In this document: positions 26,768-35,433 of the stretch, in pieces | Layout: every line of letters begins with the position of its first letter | How positions within the stretch are numbered: the stretch's first letter is position 1 | Source: Caviibacter abscessus | GTDB taxonomy: Bacteria > Fusobacteriota > Fusobacteriia > Fusobacteriales > Leptotrichiaceae | Direction of reading: 5' to 3' | DNA length: 64,000 nt | Assembly (NCBI RefSeq): GCF_001517835.1 | Contig: NZ_LOQG01000001.1 | Span: forward strand, 124,001-188,000 | Made by a program: the position numbers and the translations under genes | The notes under the pieces: generated by a model | Databases searched by the model: none | What the model saw: the letters and a program-made list of their open reading frames with translations, nothing else | Told to the model about the DNA's origin: nothing

Positions 26768-27451
26768 TTATAATACTAATTCTATACATTCGTTAGGTAC
26801 ATTATGTAAGTTGTAGTTTTTCTTTACAAGTGGATTAAATAATGTCTGATAAATTCCACTATTTTTATCAAGCTCTATATAATCACCTGCTTGTACAAAT
26901 TCAATATTTTCTATTTCCTTTGTTACTACATATATTTCTCCGTATATTTCTTCTAATTTCTTAAAATCAAATACCATAAATAAATCAGAATTTTGATTTT
27001 TGATTTCCTTTAAAATAGAATTGGGTAAAATATAGTAAATATTTGATTCAAACCCTACATTTATTCCAAAAATTTCTAATTTTATATTTTTAAAATTATA
27101 TTTTATTTCAGAAAGTAATATATCAAATAAAGTTTCTCTGTATGTATTTTCTTTATTAATAAATGATTCATAATCAATGTTTAAAGTTTCTATATTGTTT
27201 TTTTCAAGAAAGTTTTGAATATTTTTTGTATATCCATTTGATTTAAAATTATGAAAAAAACAATTAGTATTATCTGCTAAATAGTAATACCAAAAATCTG
27301 TAAATCCTTGTATTTCTTCATCTTCATATCCAAAATACTTTACAATTGCACTTTTTCTGTCATTAAAAAAATCTGTTTTAGCACTAAAATATTTTTCTTT
27401 ATTTACGCCTAATAAAAGTGCTACATTATCTAATTTTTCATATTTTTCCAT
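26768..27451 (-). CDS. Hypothetical protein, unrecognised
   Basis: This 227-aa protein is acidic and rich in Asn, Phe, Tyr and Glu, with no signal peptide or membrane helix. The C-terminal third (YIELDKNSGIYQTLFNPLV) looks like a compact alpha/beta domain. AAAGGAG is well placed before the ATG. It sits between the AroE-like and patatin-like genes with gaps of 12-14 bases, so it is surely expressed as part of this operon. I cannot name a family. Confidence 0.75.
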   Translation of the reverse strand: MEKYEKLDNVALLLGVNKEKYFSAKTDFFNDRKSAIVKYFGYEDEEIQGFTDFWYYYLADNTNCFFHNFKSNGYTKNIQNFLEKNNIETLNIDYESFINKENTYRETLFDILLSEIKYNFKNIKLEIFGINVGFESNIYYILPNSILKEIKNQNSDLFMVFDFKKLEEIYGEIYVVTKEIENIEFVQAGDYIELDKNSGIYQTLFNPLVKKNYNLHNVPNECIELVL

Positions 27452-27465
27452 TATGTATACTCCTT

Positions 27466-28242
27466 TTAATTTGTATCCAAAAGCTTATACAAATAATCAT
27501 AAACTTCATCAAATTTTTCAAAATATTCATACTTATTTGTAATTTTACATATTGCGTAAAGTGTTTGATATATAATTACATTAAGCCCTGAATATATCTT
27601 TGACCCTTTATTTTCATATTTTCTAATAAAAGTTGTTTTTACTGGATAATATACCATATCTAAAACTTCTCTTGATGGCACTTCTTTTTCATTATCAAGT
27701 AAACAGTAATTTTCTTGATTAATATTTCCTAGTTCTGTTGTATTAATAATAAAATCAACTTTTTCTAAATTCATTATTTCAACTTTTTTTATACGTATAT
27801 CTCCAGGTCTAAGTTTTTTATTTACTTCTTTAGTTATTGAAGCTATATATACAGTTGATAAAAATTTATCTTTTATAACTTCATATACAACTCTTGATGT
27901 ATATGAACTACCTAAAATAACTGTAGTTTTATTATTTAAATTTACATTCATATCATCAAAAAATCTACTTAATCCCTCATATAAAGAATTATAAAAAGTT
28001 ATATTATCATTTTTTTTATAAATTAAATCTATTCCTTTATTCTTTTGAAACTCTTGTTTATATTTATTCTCAAGATATTCTCTAAATCCTAATCCAAAAA
28101 GTATACCTGTATAATTATCTGAATTTATCAAATCATCTAATTCACTATATGATGGTTCATATAGCTTATAGTCAATATTTAATTTATCAAAAATATATTT
28201 TTGTATATTATTTGTTAAATCTACATCTACTATATATATCAT
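27466..28242 (-). CDS. Shikimate dehydrogenase-like protein lacking catalytic residues
   Basis: The 258-aa protein follows the AroE layout. The second half has a Rossmann-type segment (VILGSSYTSRVVYEV, near residue 108), INTTELGN in the place of NATPxGM, and the C-terminal YYPVKTTFIRKYENKG with GLNVIIYQ, closely matching the shikimate dehydrogenase C-terminus. In the N-terminal half the SxS substrate motif is absent. The NVTxPHK lysine position reads GLGFR (R54), and the NTD aspartate position reads NSL (L87). The protein is probably not a working shikimate dehydrogenase. It overlaps rsuA by four bases. Confidence 0.7.
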   Translation of the reverse strand: MIYIVDVDLTNNIQKYIFDKLNIDYKLYEPSYSELDDLINSDNYTGILFGLGFREYLENKYKQEFQKNKGIDLIYKKNDNITFYNSLYEGLSRFFDDMNVNLNNKTTVILGSSYTSRVVYEVIKDKFLSTVYIASITKEVNKKLRPGDIRIKKVEIMNLEKVDFIINTTELGNINQENYCLLDNEKEVPSREVLDMVYYPVKTTFIRKYENKGSKIYSGLNVIIYQTLYAICKITNKYEYFEKFDEVYDYLYKLLDTN

Positions 28243-28943
28243 AATTCTCCTTTTAAAAGTGAAAATTCTTCATTTGTTAATTCTTTATACTCACCAACTT
28301 TTAAAGTTTCATCAAGATATAAATTATTCATCATAACCCTTTTTAAATAAATCACTTCATTAGAAACTGCTTGGAACATTTTTTTTACTTGATGAAATTT
28401 GCCTTCTGTTATAGTTAAATAGCATGAATTTTTATTTATAAGTTCAATATAAGCATCATCTTTTGTTATATAATCACCAATATTTACACCATTTTGAATG
28501 CTTTCTATTTGATAATTTGTTATTTCTTTTTGAGTTTCAACATAATACTTTTTCTTAACATGTTTTTTAGGGCTCAAAAGATTATGAGATAAATCTCCAT
28601 CGTTAGTTAAAATTAAAAGACCCTCTGTATCAATATCTAATCTTCCAATGGGAAAAACTTTATAAGTAGAAAAATCATTATTTAACAAATCAACTACCGT
28701 TTTCATTTTTTTATCATTAGTTGCACTTAAATAACCTTTTGGCTTATTTAACATAATGTATACAAAGGGTCTATATAAAATATTTTTTCCGTTTACTTTT
28801 ATATTATCTTCATTTTCTACTACATTGTAATCAGGCGATTTAATAAACTTATCATTAACACTTACAACTCCAGATTTTATAAGAAGCCTAACATTACTTC
28901 TTGTTCCCACTCCAGAATTTGCTAAAAATTTATCTATTCTCAT
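28239..28943 (-). CDS. rsuA: rRNA pseudouridine synthase, RsuA/RluB family
   Basis: The 234-aa protein has an N-terminal S4 RNA-binding domain (MRIDKFLANSGVGTR) and the catalytic domain with MLNKPKGYLSA and the active-site motif GRLDIDTEGLLILTNDG. It converts uridine to pseudouridine in ribosomal RNA; the length and single-S4 plan fit RsuA (16S position 516) best. AAAGG lies eight bases before the ATG. TATAAT-like -10 boxes occur at 28971-28976 and 28981-28986 (minus strand) without a convincing -35. It is the first gene of the long run ending at nnr. Confidence 0.88.
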   Translation of the reverse strand: MRIDKFLANSGVGTRSNVRLLIKSGVVSVNDKFIKSPDYNVVENEDNIKVNGKNILYRPFVYIMLNKPKGYLSATNDKKMKTVVDLLNNDFSTYKVFPIGRLDIDTEGLLILTNDGDLSHNLLSPKKHVKKKYYVETQKEITNYQIESIQNGVNIGDYITKDDAYIELINKNSCYLTITEGKFHQVKKMFQAVSNEVIYLKRVMMNNLYLDETLKVGEYKELTNEEFSLLKGEL

Positions 28944-28991
28944 AGTTATAACCTTTCAATTGTTCATTAAATTATATCATATTATACCCAA

Positions 28992-29018
28992 TAAAAAAAG
29001 AGCAATTACTGCTCTTTT
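28992..29018 (-). terminator. Intrinsic terminator of the tdk operon
   Basis: On the minus strand AAAAGAGCA pairs with TGCTCTTTT (plus-strand 29010-29018 with 28996-29004), followed by a T run, directly after the stop of the gene at 29020. Confidence 0.87.
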
Positions 29019-29019
29019 A

Positions 29020-29397
29020 TTATAATTCATAAGCTCCTGTTTCGCCTTTTTCACTTTTTTCAATTAGAAATTTATATAACTTTTTAAATTCAATATTTGT
29101 AATTGAATCAAAATTAATTACTATTCCATCAATAGAATTATGTCTTACTATTTCTCTTGAAATAGCTGTTTTCTTTTCCCTAAAATCTTTACCGGCAGGT
29201 GTCAATGAATAACTAATTCCTTCTTCTGTTTTCTTATCAAAATCTATTGAAATTATTTTTGATTTTTTTACTATTATACTCATATTTACTGTTTTCCCTT
29301 TTGATACAGAACTAACAGCATATCTTCCATCTTTTAAAGTTGAACTAAATATAAAGGAACTTATCATTAATGTTAAAAACATTATTGTTTTTTTCAT
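29020..29397 (-). CDS. Small exported protein, FMN-binding/pheromone-lipoprotein-like
   Basis: The protein is 125 aa from ATG 29397, chosen because AGGAG lies nine bases upstream and a signal peptide (MKKTIMFLTLMISSFIFSS) begins there. The mature part starts LKDGRYAV and has a beta-rich pattern (SIIVKKSKIISIDFD) reminiscent of FMN-binding and pheromone-precursor domains in which DGxY and KxGKI repeats recur. No Cys lipobox is present, so it should be periplasmic rather than a lipoprotein. The resemblance is weak, and function is not assigned. Confidence 0.65.
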   Translation of the reverse strand: MKKTIMFLTLMISSFIFSSTLKDGRYAVSSVSKGKTVNMSIIVKKSKIISIDFDKKTEEGISYSLTPAGKDFREKKTAISREIVRHNSIDGIVINFDSITNIEFKKLYKFLIEKSEKGETGAYEL

Positions 29398-29444
29398 ATC
29401 ACTGCTCTCCTTTTTAATTTTTATTAATGGTATCACATTAATTA

Positions 29445-30131
29445 TTAAATTTCAAGTATAGTCCTAACTACATACGATGTTATGTATAAACCGGCAACAG
29501 AAGGTACAAATGATGTACTTCCTAACGCATTACCTTTTTTATTTTTTATATGCTCTGTTGAGTAGACAACAGTTAAATCTGTATAACCTTCTTTTAATAA
29601 TTCATGTCTAATTTTTCTAGCTAAAGGACAAACCGTTGTATTTTTTATCTTACCAATTTTTAGCATTTCAGGGTTTAATTTATTTGCTGCTCCCATAGAA
29701 GAAATAATTCTAATTTTATTTTTTAAACAATATTTTATAAGTGCTATTTTTGAAGTAATATCATCTATTGCATCTATTACAAAATCATAAGATGCTAAAT
29801 CAAATTCTTCCATATTTGAATCATTTAGTCTGGTTTCGTATATTTTTACATTGCATTCAGGATTTATTGACAAAATCCTATTTTTCATTTCTTGAGTTTT
29901 CCATTTTCCAATACTTTTAAAATTGGCATGTAATTGTCTATTTATATTTGTAATTGAAATTTTATCAAAATCAACTAAAGTTAATTCTCCAATAAATGAT
30001 CTGGCAAGTGATTCAGTAACATATGAACCAACTCCACCAAGACCAAAAATTATACATTTTGTATTTTTTAATTTATTAATTCCATCTTTTTGTACTAATA
30101 ATTCTAATCTGTCATATGCAAATTCTGCCAT
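29445..30131 (-). CDS. tcdA: tRNA threonylcarbamoyladenosine dehydratase TcdA (ThiF/E1-like)
   Basis: This E1-like enzyme uses ATP to cyclise t6A37 of tRNA to ct6A. It has the nucleotide-binding GLGGVGSYVTESLARS, DFDKISITNINRQ and the lineage motif SMGAANKLNPEML. Length is 228 aa from ATG 30131, preferred over a TTG four codons upstream because GGTG lies eight bases before the ATG. Its start follows the permease stop with one base between them. The closest alternative is another ThiF/MoeB-type E1, but the C-terminal FVPSVAGLYITSYV stretch fits TcdA. Confidence 0.88.
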   Translation of the reverse strand: MAEFAYDRLELLVQKDGINKLKNTKCIIFGLGGVGSYVTESLARSFIGELTLVDFDKISITNINRQLHANFKSIGKWKTQEMKNRILSINPECNVKIYETRLNDSNMEEFDLASYDFVIDAIDDITSKIALIKYCLKNKIRIISSMGAANKLNPEMLKIGKIKNTTVCPLARKIRHELLKEGYTDLTVVYSTEHIKNKKGNALGSTSFVPSVAGLYITSYVVRTILEI

Positions 30132-30132
30132 T

Positions 30133-33105
30133 TTATTCACCAAGCTTTAAAGCTTCAAGCATATCTATTTTTTTAATTTTACTTGACAATACTGATATAA
30201 CAAAGAATATTACCACAAGTATTATTAAAGTAGAAATAATAAATGGTTCAAATTCCAATGATGTAACAAATCTTAATGGAGAAACTTTAAATTGATCTGC
30301 AACAAATAATTGTAGCTGTCTACCAAGATATAGACCAAGAACTATCGAACAAACAGTAAGTATTATCATTTCTCTAAAAATATACATTCGCATTTCAAAC
30401 CAATTATATCCTAAAACTTGTAGAGTACTTAATTCTCTTTTTCTCTCAAGTATATTTATATTTCCAAGATTATAACTTACAACTATTGCAAGACTTATTC
30501 CAAGAGATATCATAAATAAGACAACAAATGTAAGATTTCCAACTTGTTTATCAAACATTTCTTTTGTTTCTTGTTCTGAAATAATATTATACACTATATC
30601 TTTATTATACAATTTATTAATATTTGTATCTTTATTTTTAAATTTAACTATAACAGCGTTAGCAGTTTTTGTTCCATCATTTTTAATATAGATATATTGA
30701 GAAATATAGTTTTCAAATATATTATCAATTTTGAAAACAAGAGGCTTATTATAACTATTATATACTGTAATATTGTCATTTTTCTTTAATTTTAATATTG
30801 ATGCTGTTTTTTCAGATATTGTAGCATTTGACGTAGGAACAAAATTGAAAAATTCTTTTTTATAATCAATTAAATAAGTTAATTCACTTACATATTCAAA
30901 TTTTTCACTTTTAATTTTAACCGTTTCTGTATTTACTCTATTAACATCTGCATATTTTGATATTTCATTAATATATTCTTCTTTTTTATCATTCGTAACA
31001 TCATATTTGAAATACACTGTTGCATCAAACTTTCTAACCCTACTGTATTGATATTTTGTAATATTTTTAAGTGATCCTTGTAATGATATTCCTAAATATA
31101 TAAGTGCCGTACAACCACCAACACCCACAATAGTCATAATAAATCTACCTTTATATTTCAAAAGATTTCTAATTAATATTTTCGTTGAAAACTTAAATTT
31201 CTTCCATATTGAAAATCTTTCAATTAATATTCTTTTAGCAAGATTTGTTTCTTTTCCAATAAGTAATGAAACTATCGGCTCTTTAAGCTGAACTTTTACA
31301 ACTACAACTATTGCAGTTATTATTGCAGCTACAAATATTATAAATATAATAAAAGTATATTTTGGAATAAAATTAATTGTAATTTCATTAAATGGAGCTA
31401 TAAATTCTGCAACATAAGGTGGATATATTATTCTTGGCACCACATATGTACCAACTAATGAACTTAAAATAATACCTATTATTGTTGGTATAAGTGCATA
31501 TGTTAAAAACTTTTTATATATTGCTTTATTATCATAGCCTAAAAATCTATATAACCCTATTGCCTTTCTTTGTTCAAATGCAAATCTAATCATCGTTGTT
31601 GTAACAACAAATAGAACTATTACGAAAAAGCAAAGCGGGAAAAAGATACTCATAATTTTCATTGCTTCACTATTGTTATACAGTGCAGAAAATGAAAAAT
31701 TATCAAATCTTGTTCCTACTGTATATGTTGGAGCAATTAAAAATTCACTTTTAGTTTTCAATTCGTCTTTCTTAGAATTTAACTCTTCTTTAGCGTCCGA
31801 TAACTTATTGCTTCCCTCTAATATTTTATTTTTTGCTTCTTCAATTTGTTTATATCCATTTTTTATGCTGTTAAGGTTAGCGTTATAATTTTTCTTATAA
31901 TTTAATTCTTCTTTATTTATATTCTCAAGAGCTTTTAAAATTTTACTTTCATTTTCTTTTATTGTTAAAAGACCATTTTCTATTTTTAATTTATTTTCTT
32001 CAAGTTGTTTTTTCTGGTTTACAACTTCATTAAGTTTATCTTTTTGCTCTTTTAAAGTTTTTTTACCTTCTTCAATTTGTTTTTTATACCCGTCTATTTT
32101 TTTCTGAGAAACAAAAATACTAGGTTTTAAACCATTAACACGTGTTTCGTTAGCAGCTAATTTCTTTTCTTCTTCTGCTATTTTTTCAAGTCCTGCAACA
32201 ACTTGACTATAATTTTTTTCAATTTGTTCTAAACCATTTTCAACTAATTTTAAATTAGAATTTAATTCTTCTTTTTTAGTATTAATTAAATTTAAATTTT
32301 CACTGATTTTTTTCTTACCTTCTTTAATTTTATTTGGAGCTTCTTCAAACTCTTTCTTTTTTTCATCCAGTAATTTAATTTGTTTGTTTAATTCAATTTT
32401 TTTACTATTTAAATCTTCAAATGAATTAGCTATTTTATCAAGATTTTTTGTTATTGTCTCAATACCTGAACTTATTTCATCTTGAATTTCTTTTTCACGA
32501 ACAAATGGTCTATTTTTTAAAAGCGTATTTATTTCTTCTTTAGATTTACTTACGTATTCTATATATTTTTTATCAAATGTTTTATAATCTTTTGTTCCTT
32601 TTAATTTTATAACCGCTACATTTTCTGTTCCTGTTAAATTATTAACTAAAAATGCTTGCTTTATTTTAATACCATTTTTATTAATTTCATTTTGTAAATA
32701 GCTTATATCAACAGCTTCTCCTATAACGTTATAACCTTCTAACGTTTTTTTATCTTTAGTATTAACCAAACTTAATGCATTATTACCACTAACTTTATTG
32801 GAATTAATAAGTAAAGTTGATGTGTCTGAATTAACTTCTTCAATATAATAATTTATAGTATCTATATTTTTATAACTACTTAGTATTTTTTTGTCTTCTT
32901 CTGTAAATCCCGCAACTGCATCAATTCTAATATCATATAAATTATTTTCTCTAGTTACTTTATCAGCAGTATTAATAAGAACTGAATTAGTTTGATTCAT
33001 ACCGATATAAGTTAATGTACCAATAAATACTATAAGTAATATTATTAAAAATCTACTTTTTGATTTTATTATTTCTTTGTATATATCCTTGTTTGCTGCC
33101 TTCAT
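30133..33105 (-). CDS. Large FtsX-family ABC permease with periplasmic coiled coil
   Basis: The protein is 990 aa from ATG 33105. Layout: membrane helix near residues 20-40; an extracytoplasmic region containing a long heptad-rich coiled coil (about residues 200-450); three helices with an FtsX domain (about 480-625); a further helix near 665 with a second extracytoplasmic domain; and a final FtsX domain (about 860-985). The protein ends KIDMLEALKLGE, like many FtsX permeases. The ATPase gene directly upstream overlaps the start region. The plan fits a two-FtsX-domain permease of the MacB/LolCDE superfamily. The substrate is unknown. Confidence 0.85.
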   Translation of the reverse strand: MKAANKDIYKEIIKSKSRFLIILLIVFIGTLTYIGMNQTNSVLINTADKVTRENNLYDIRIDAVAGFTEEDKKILSSYKNIDTINYYIEEVNSDTSTLLINSNKVSGNNALSLVNTKDKKTLEGYNVIGEAVDISYLQNEINKNGIKIKQAFLVNNLTGTENVAVIKLKGTKDYKTFDKKYIEYVSKSKEEINTLLKNRPFVREKEIQDEISSGIETITKNLDKIANSFEDLNSKKIELNKQIKLLDEKKKEFEEAPNKIKEGKKKISENLNLINTKKEELNSNLKLVENGLEQIEKNYSQVVAGLEKIAEEEKKLAANETRVNGLKPSIFVSQKKIDGYKKQIEEGKKTLKEQKDKLNEVVNQKKQLEENKLKIENGLLTIKENESKILKALENINKEELNYKKNYNANLNSIKNGYKQIEEAKNKILEGSNKLSDAKEELNSKKDELKTKSEFLIAPTYTVGTRFDNFSFSALYNNSEAMKIMSIFFPLCFFVIVLFVVTTTMIRFAFEQRKAIGLYRFLGYDNKAIYKKFLTYALIPTIIGIILSSLVGTYVVPRIIYPPYVAEFIAPFNEITINFIPKYTFIIFIIFVAAIITAIVVVVKVQLKEPIVSLLIGKETNLAKRILIERFSIWKKFKFSTKILIRNLLKYKGRFIMTIVGVGGCTALIYLGISLQGSLKNITKYQYSRVRKFDATVYFKYDVTNDKKEEYINEISKYADVNRVNTETVKIKSEKFEYVSELTYLIDYKKEFFNFVPTSNATISEKTASILKLKKNDNITVYNSYNKPLVFKIDNIFENYISQYIYIKNDGTKTANAVIVKFKNKDTNINKLYNKDIVYNIISEQETKEMFDKQVGNLTFVVLFMISLGISLAIVVSYNLGNINILERKRELSTLQVLGYNWFEMRMYIFREMIILTVCSIVLGLYLGRQLQLFVADQFKVSPLRFVTSLEFEPFIISTLIILVVIFFVISVLSSKIKKIDMLEALKLGE

Positions 33106-33107
33106 AA

Positions 33108-33794
33108 TTACCACTCAATTTCTTCAATAGGTATTTTAATTTCATTAACATATTCAGTTCTTACCTTAGCATCACTAATTTCTATTACTTTATCTGCCAT
33201 TTTTGATATAGCTTTATTATGCGTAATTATTAAAACAGTTGTATTTGTCGTTTTACATATATCATATAATAATTTTAATACTAATTTCCCTGTTTTATAA
33301 TCTAATGCTCCCGTAGGTTCATCACATAATAATAATCTTGGTTTTTTAGCTATTGCTCTTGCTATTGCAACTCTTTGTTGTTCTCCACCTGAAAGTTCTT
33401 GTGGAAAATTATGTAACTTATCTTTTAAACCAACTAATTCCAATGCTTCTTTTGAATCAATACTATCTTTTACTAACTCGCTTGCTAATTCAACATTTTC
33501 AAGTGCTGTGAGATTAGGTATTAAATTATAGAACTGAAAAACAAAACCTACATAATTTCTTCTATAATCAATTAATTCCTTTTCTCCAAGTTTTGATATA
33601 TCAATATCATCTACAATTATTTGTCCTGAAGTAAGTACATCTATACCTCCAAGTATATTTAAAAGTGTACTTTTTCCTGCCCCTGATTGTCCTAAAATTA
33701 CTACAAATTCTCCTGTATCAATACTAAAGTTTATATTATTATTTGCAATAACATCACCATATTTTTTACACTCATTTATAACTTTTATACTCAT
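33108..33794 (-). CDS. ABC transporter ATP-binding protein (LolD/MacB-type)
   Basis: This 228-aa nucleotide-binding domain has Walker [11 protein letters not shown]-loop VFQFYNLIP, signature LSGGEQQR, Walker [12 protein letters not shown] and the H-loop ITHN. It is translation-coupled with the large permease downstream and shares one base with the stop of the exported protein gene upstream. It should energise the 990-residue permease. Confidence 0.94.
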   Translation of the reverse strand: MSIKVINECKKYGDVIANNNINFSIDTGEFVVILGQSGAGKSTLLNILGGIDVLTSGQIIVDDIDISKLGEKELIDYRRNYVGFVFQFYNLIPNLTALENVELASELVKDSIDSKEALELVGLKDKLHNFPQELSGGEQQRVAIARAIAKKPRLLLCDEPTGALDYKTGKLVLKLLYDICKTTNTTVLIITHNKAISKMADKVIEISDAKVRTEYVNEIKIPIEEIEW

Positions 33795-34333
33795 TATTTT
33801 ATACTTCCTTCTAATTCACTTAATGTATCAATTATTACTTCTAATCTTTCCTTAAATGTCTTTTTAGATTCTTCAACAACTATATTACGATCGATTTTAA
33901 CTAAAACGAAATATAGTCCTGAATTTTCTGATTGCCAAGCTCCTGCTATTGTATATAACTTTTTATCCATAATATTTCTTGCAATATTGTTGGCAAATTT
34001 ACGAAATGTAAATTCATCAAAACCAGGACCTGTTAAGTTTGATTTTTTAAAATATGATATTAATTCTGAATATGCAAAATCTGAAATTGTTTTTTCAAGT
34101 CCTAATAAAGCATCTTCTGTTGCCAATCCTTTATAGTTATGTTTTTTTATGTTTGTTTCTTTTGATATTACTGCTATTTCTTTTTCATTATTAAAACTAT
34201 CTTCAATTTTATTCATAACTCTTGAACTTACTGATACTTTATCAATAAATGTTCTTTCATTTAATGATACTATTTTATAACTAAAACTATTCAACGCTAA
34301 TCCTATAAACGATAAAATTAAACACTTTTTCAT
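33794..34333 (-). CDS. Exported protein of unknown function
   Basis: The 179-aa protein has a signal peptide (MKKCLILSFIGLALNSFS) with no clear lipobox. The mature part is mixed alpha/beta; the C-terminal block AGAWQSENSGLYFVLVKIDRN faintly resembles LPP20-like envelope proteins. A ribosome binding site (GGAG) lies ten bases before the ATG, which overlaps the tdk stop by four bases. Its place next to the ABC ATPase and permease suggests a periplasmic partner of that exporter, which is inference only. Confidence 0.68.
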   Translation of the reverse strand: MKKCLILSFIGLALNSFSYKIVSLNERTFIDKVSVSSRVMNKIEDSFNNEKEIAVISKETNIKKHNYKGLATEDALLGLEKTISDFAYSELISYFKKSNLTGPGFDEFTFRKFANNIARNIMDKKLYTIAGAWQSENSGLYFVLVKIDRNIVVEESKKTFKERLEVIIDTLSELEGSIK

Positions 34334-35301
34334 TTTAACTCATCTCCTTTTATTTCTATATTATCCATAAAAATTTTCTTAACTTTTAAATCATTTTTCA
34401 TTAAAATGTCGGCTATTGTTTGTAAATAAAATACCATTGCATCTTTATTTTGAGAAACTAATGTAATATTTGAATTTTTTCTATATTCTGAAATGAAATT
34501 TATAATTGTATAATTTCTTTCCATTTTTGTAACTATACTCTCAAAGATGTTTAGTACAACTTTTCCGTTACATTCATCAATTAATTTTCTTAATTCACAT
34601 ACATCTGTTCCTGCTTTTACTTCTATTATTTTATAATCTCTAATATTTAAATTTTTTAAAATTTCACTATTATCCAGTTTGTGTGTATTAATAATAATTT
34701 CAACAGGTACTTTTTGTGAATTTCTTATACGTATTTTATGATGTCTTCTACATCTTGCTTCATAGTTTTCAGAAGCTCCAACTAAAACTAACGGATCATC
34801 TTCATATGCAGGTTCACCATTTATTAATCTTTGACTTGCATATCCAGGTTTACCACAAATCATACATATTGCAGAAAGTTTACTGACTTCATCTGCTATT
34901 GCCATTAGTTCAGGTAAAGGAACAAAAGGTTTAGCCCTAAAATCTAAATCAAGACCTGCTACTACTATTCTTTTCCCCAATTCAACATATTTTTTGCAAA
35001 ATTCAACAACTTCAGGTGGAAAAAATTGTATTTCATCTATCCCTATAACTTCAGCATCTGTATTTTGTGACATAACATGTTCCATTTGTTCTGTTGTATA
35101 AACAGAATATGCTTCTACATTATTCTTATTATGAGAATAAATCGCATTTTCTCCGTATCTTTTGTCAATTGAAGGACTAAAAACAATTACTCTTTGTTTT
35201 GCATATTTAGCTCTTCTTATTCTTCTAATCAATTCTTCACTTTTACCTGAAAACATGCTTCCAGTAATTACTTCAAGTCTTCCAATAGCATTTTCTAACA
35301 T
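34330..35301 (-). CDS. tdk: Thymidine kinase with an extra C-terminal domain
   Basis: Thymidine kinase phosphorylates thymidine to dTMP. Residues 1-192 are a complete type II enzyme: P-loop GSMFSGKS (14-21), catalytic E90 in GIDEIQFF, the lasso region with zinc ligands C146, C149, C184 and H187. Bacterial type II enzymes normally end there (about 190-210 aa), but this one continues to 323 aa with a roughly 130-residue alternating alpha/beta region of no recognised family. The start is ATG 35301 because AAGGAG lies seven bases upstream; a longer in-frame extension lacks support. It is the first gene of its operon. Confidence 0.93.
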   Translation of the reverse strand: MLENAIGRLEVITGSMFSGKSEELIRRIRRAKYAKQRVIVFSPSIDKRYGENAIYSHNKNNVEAYSVYTTEQMEHVMSQNTDAEVIGIDEIQFFPPEVVEFCKKYVELGKRIVVAGLDLDFRAKPFVPLPELMAIADEVSKLSAICMICGKPGYASQRLINGEPAYEDDPLVLVGASENYEARCRRHHKIRIRNSQKVPVEIIINTHKLDNSEILKNLNIRDYKIIEVKAGTDVCELRKLIDECNGKVVLNIFESIVTKMERNYTIINFISEYRKNSNITLVSQNKDAMVFYLQTIADILMKNDLKVKKIFMDNIEIKGDELK

Positions 35302-35329
35302 TTTATTTCTCCTTACACTAATTGTGTAT

Positions 35330-35358
35330 ATTATAATAAATTTATAGTTTTTTTTCAA
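35330..35358 (-). promoter_or_regulatory. Promoter of the tdk operon
   Basis: On the minus strand TTGAAA (35353-35358) and TATAAT (35330-35335) are separated by 17 bases, about 30 bases upstream of the tdk ATG. Confidence 0.82.
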
Positions 35359-35378
35359 TTTAAATAAAGCTGTCTAGT

Positions 35379-35407
35379 TTGATTTTTTTCTGTTAGTATG
35401 TTAAAAT
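35379..35407 (+). promoter_or_regulatory. Promoter for the HAD phosphatase / ABC-F pair
   Basis: TTGATT (35379-35384) and TAAAAT (35402-35407) are 17 bases apart, divergent from the tdk promoter with about 20 bases between the two -35 boxes. Confidence 0.7.
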
Positions 35408-35433
35408 TGGTAGAAAAAAGGGGGATTTTTAAT

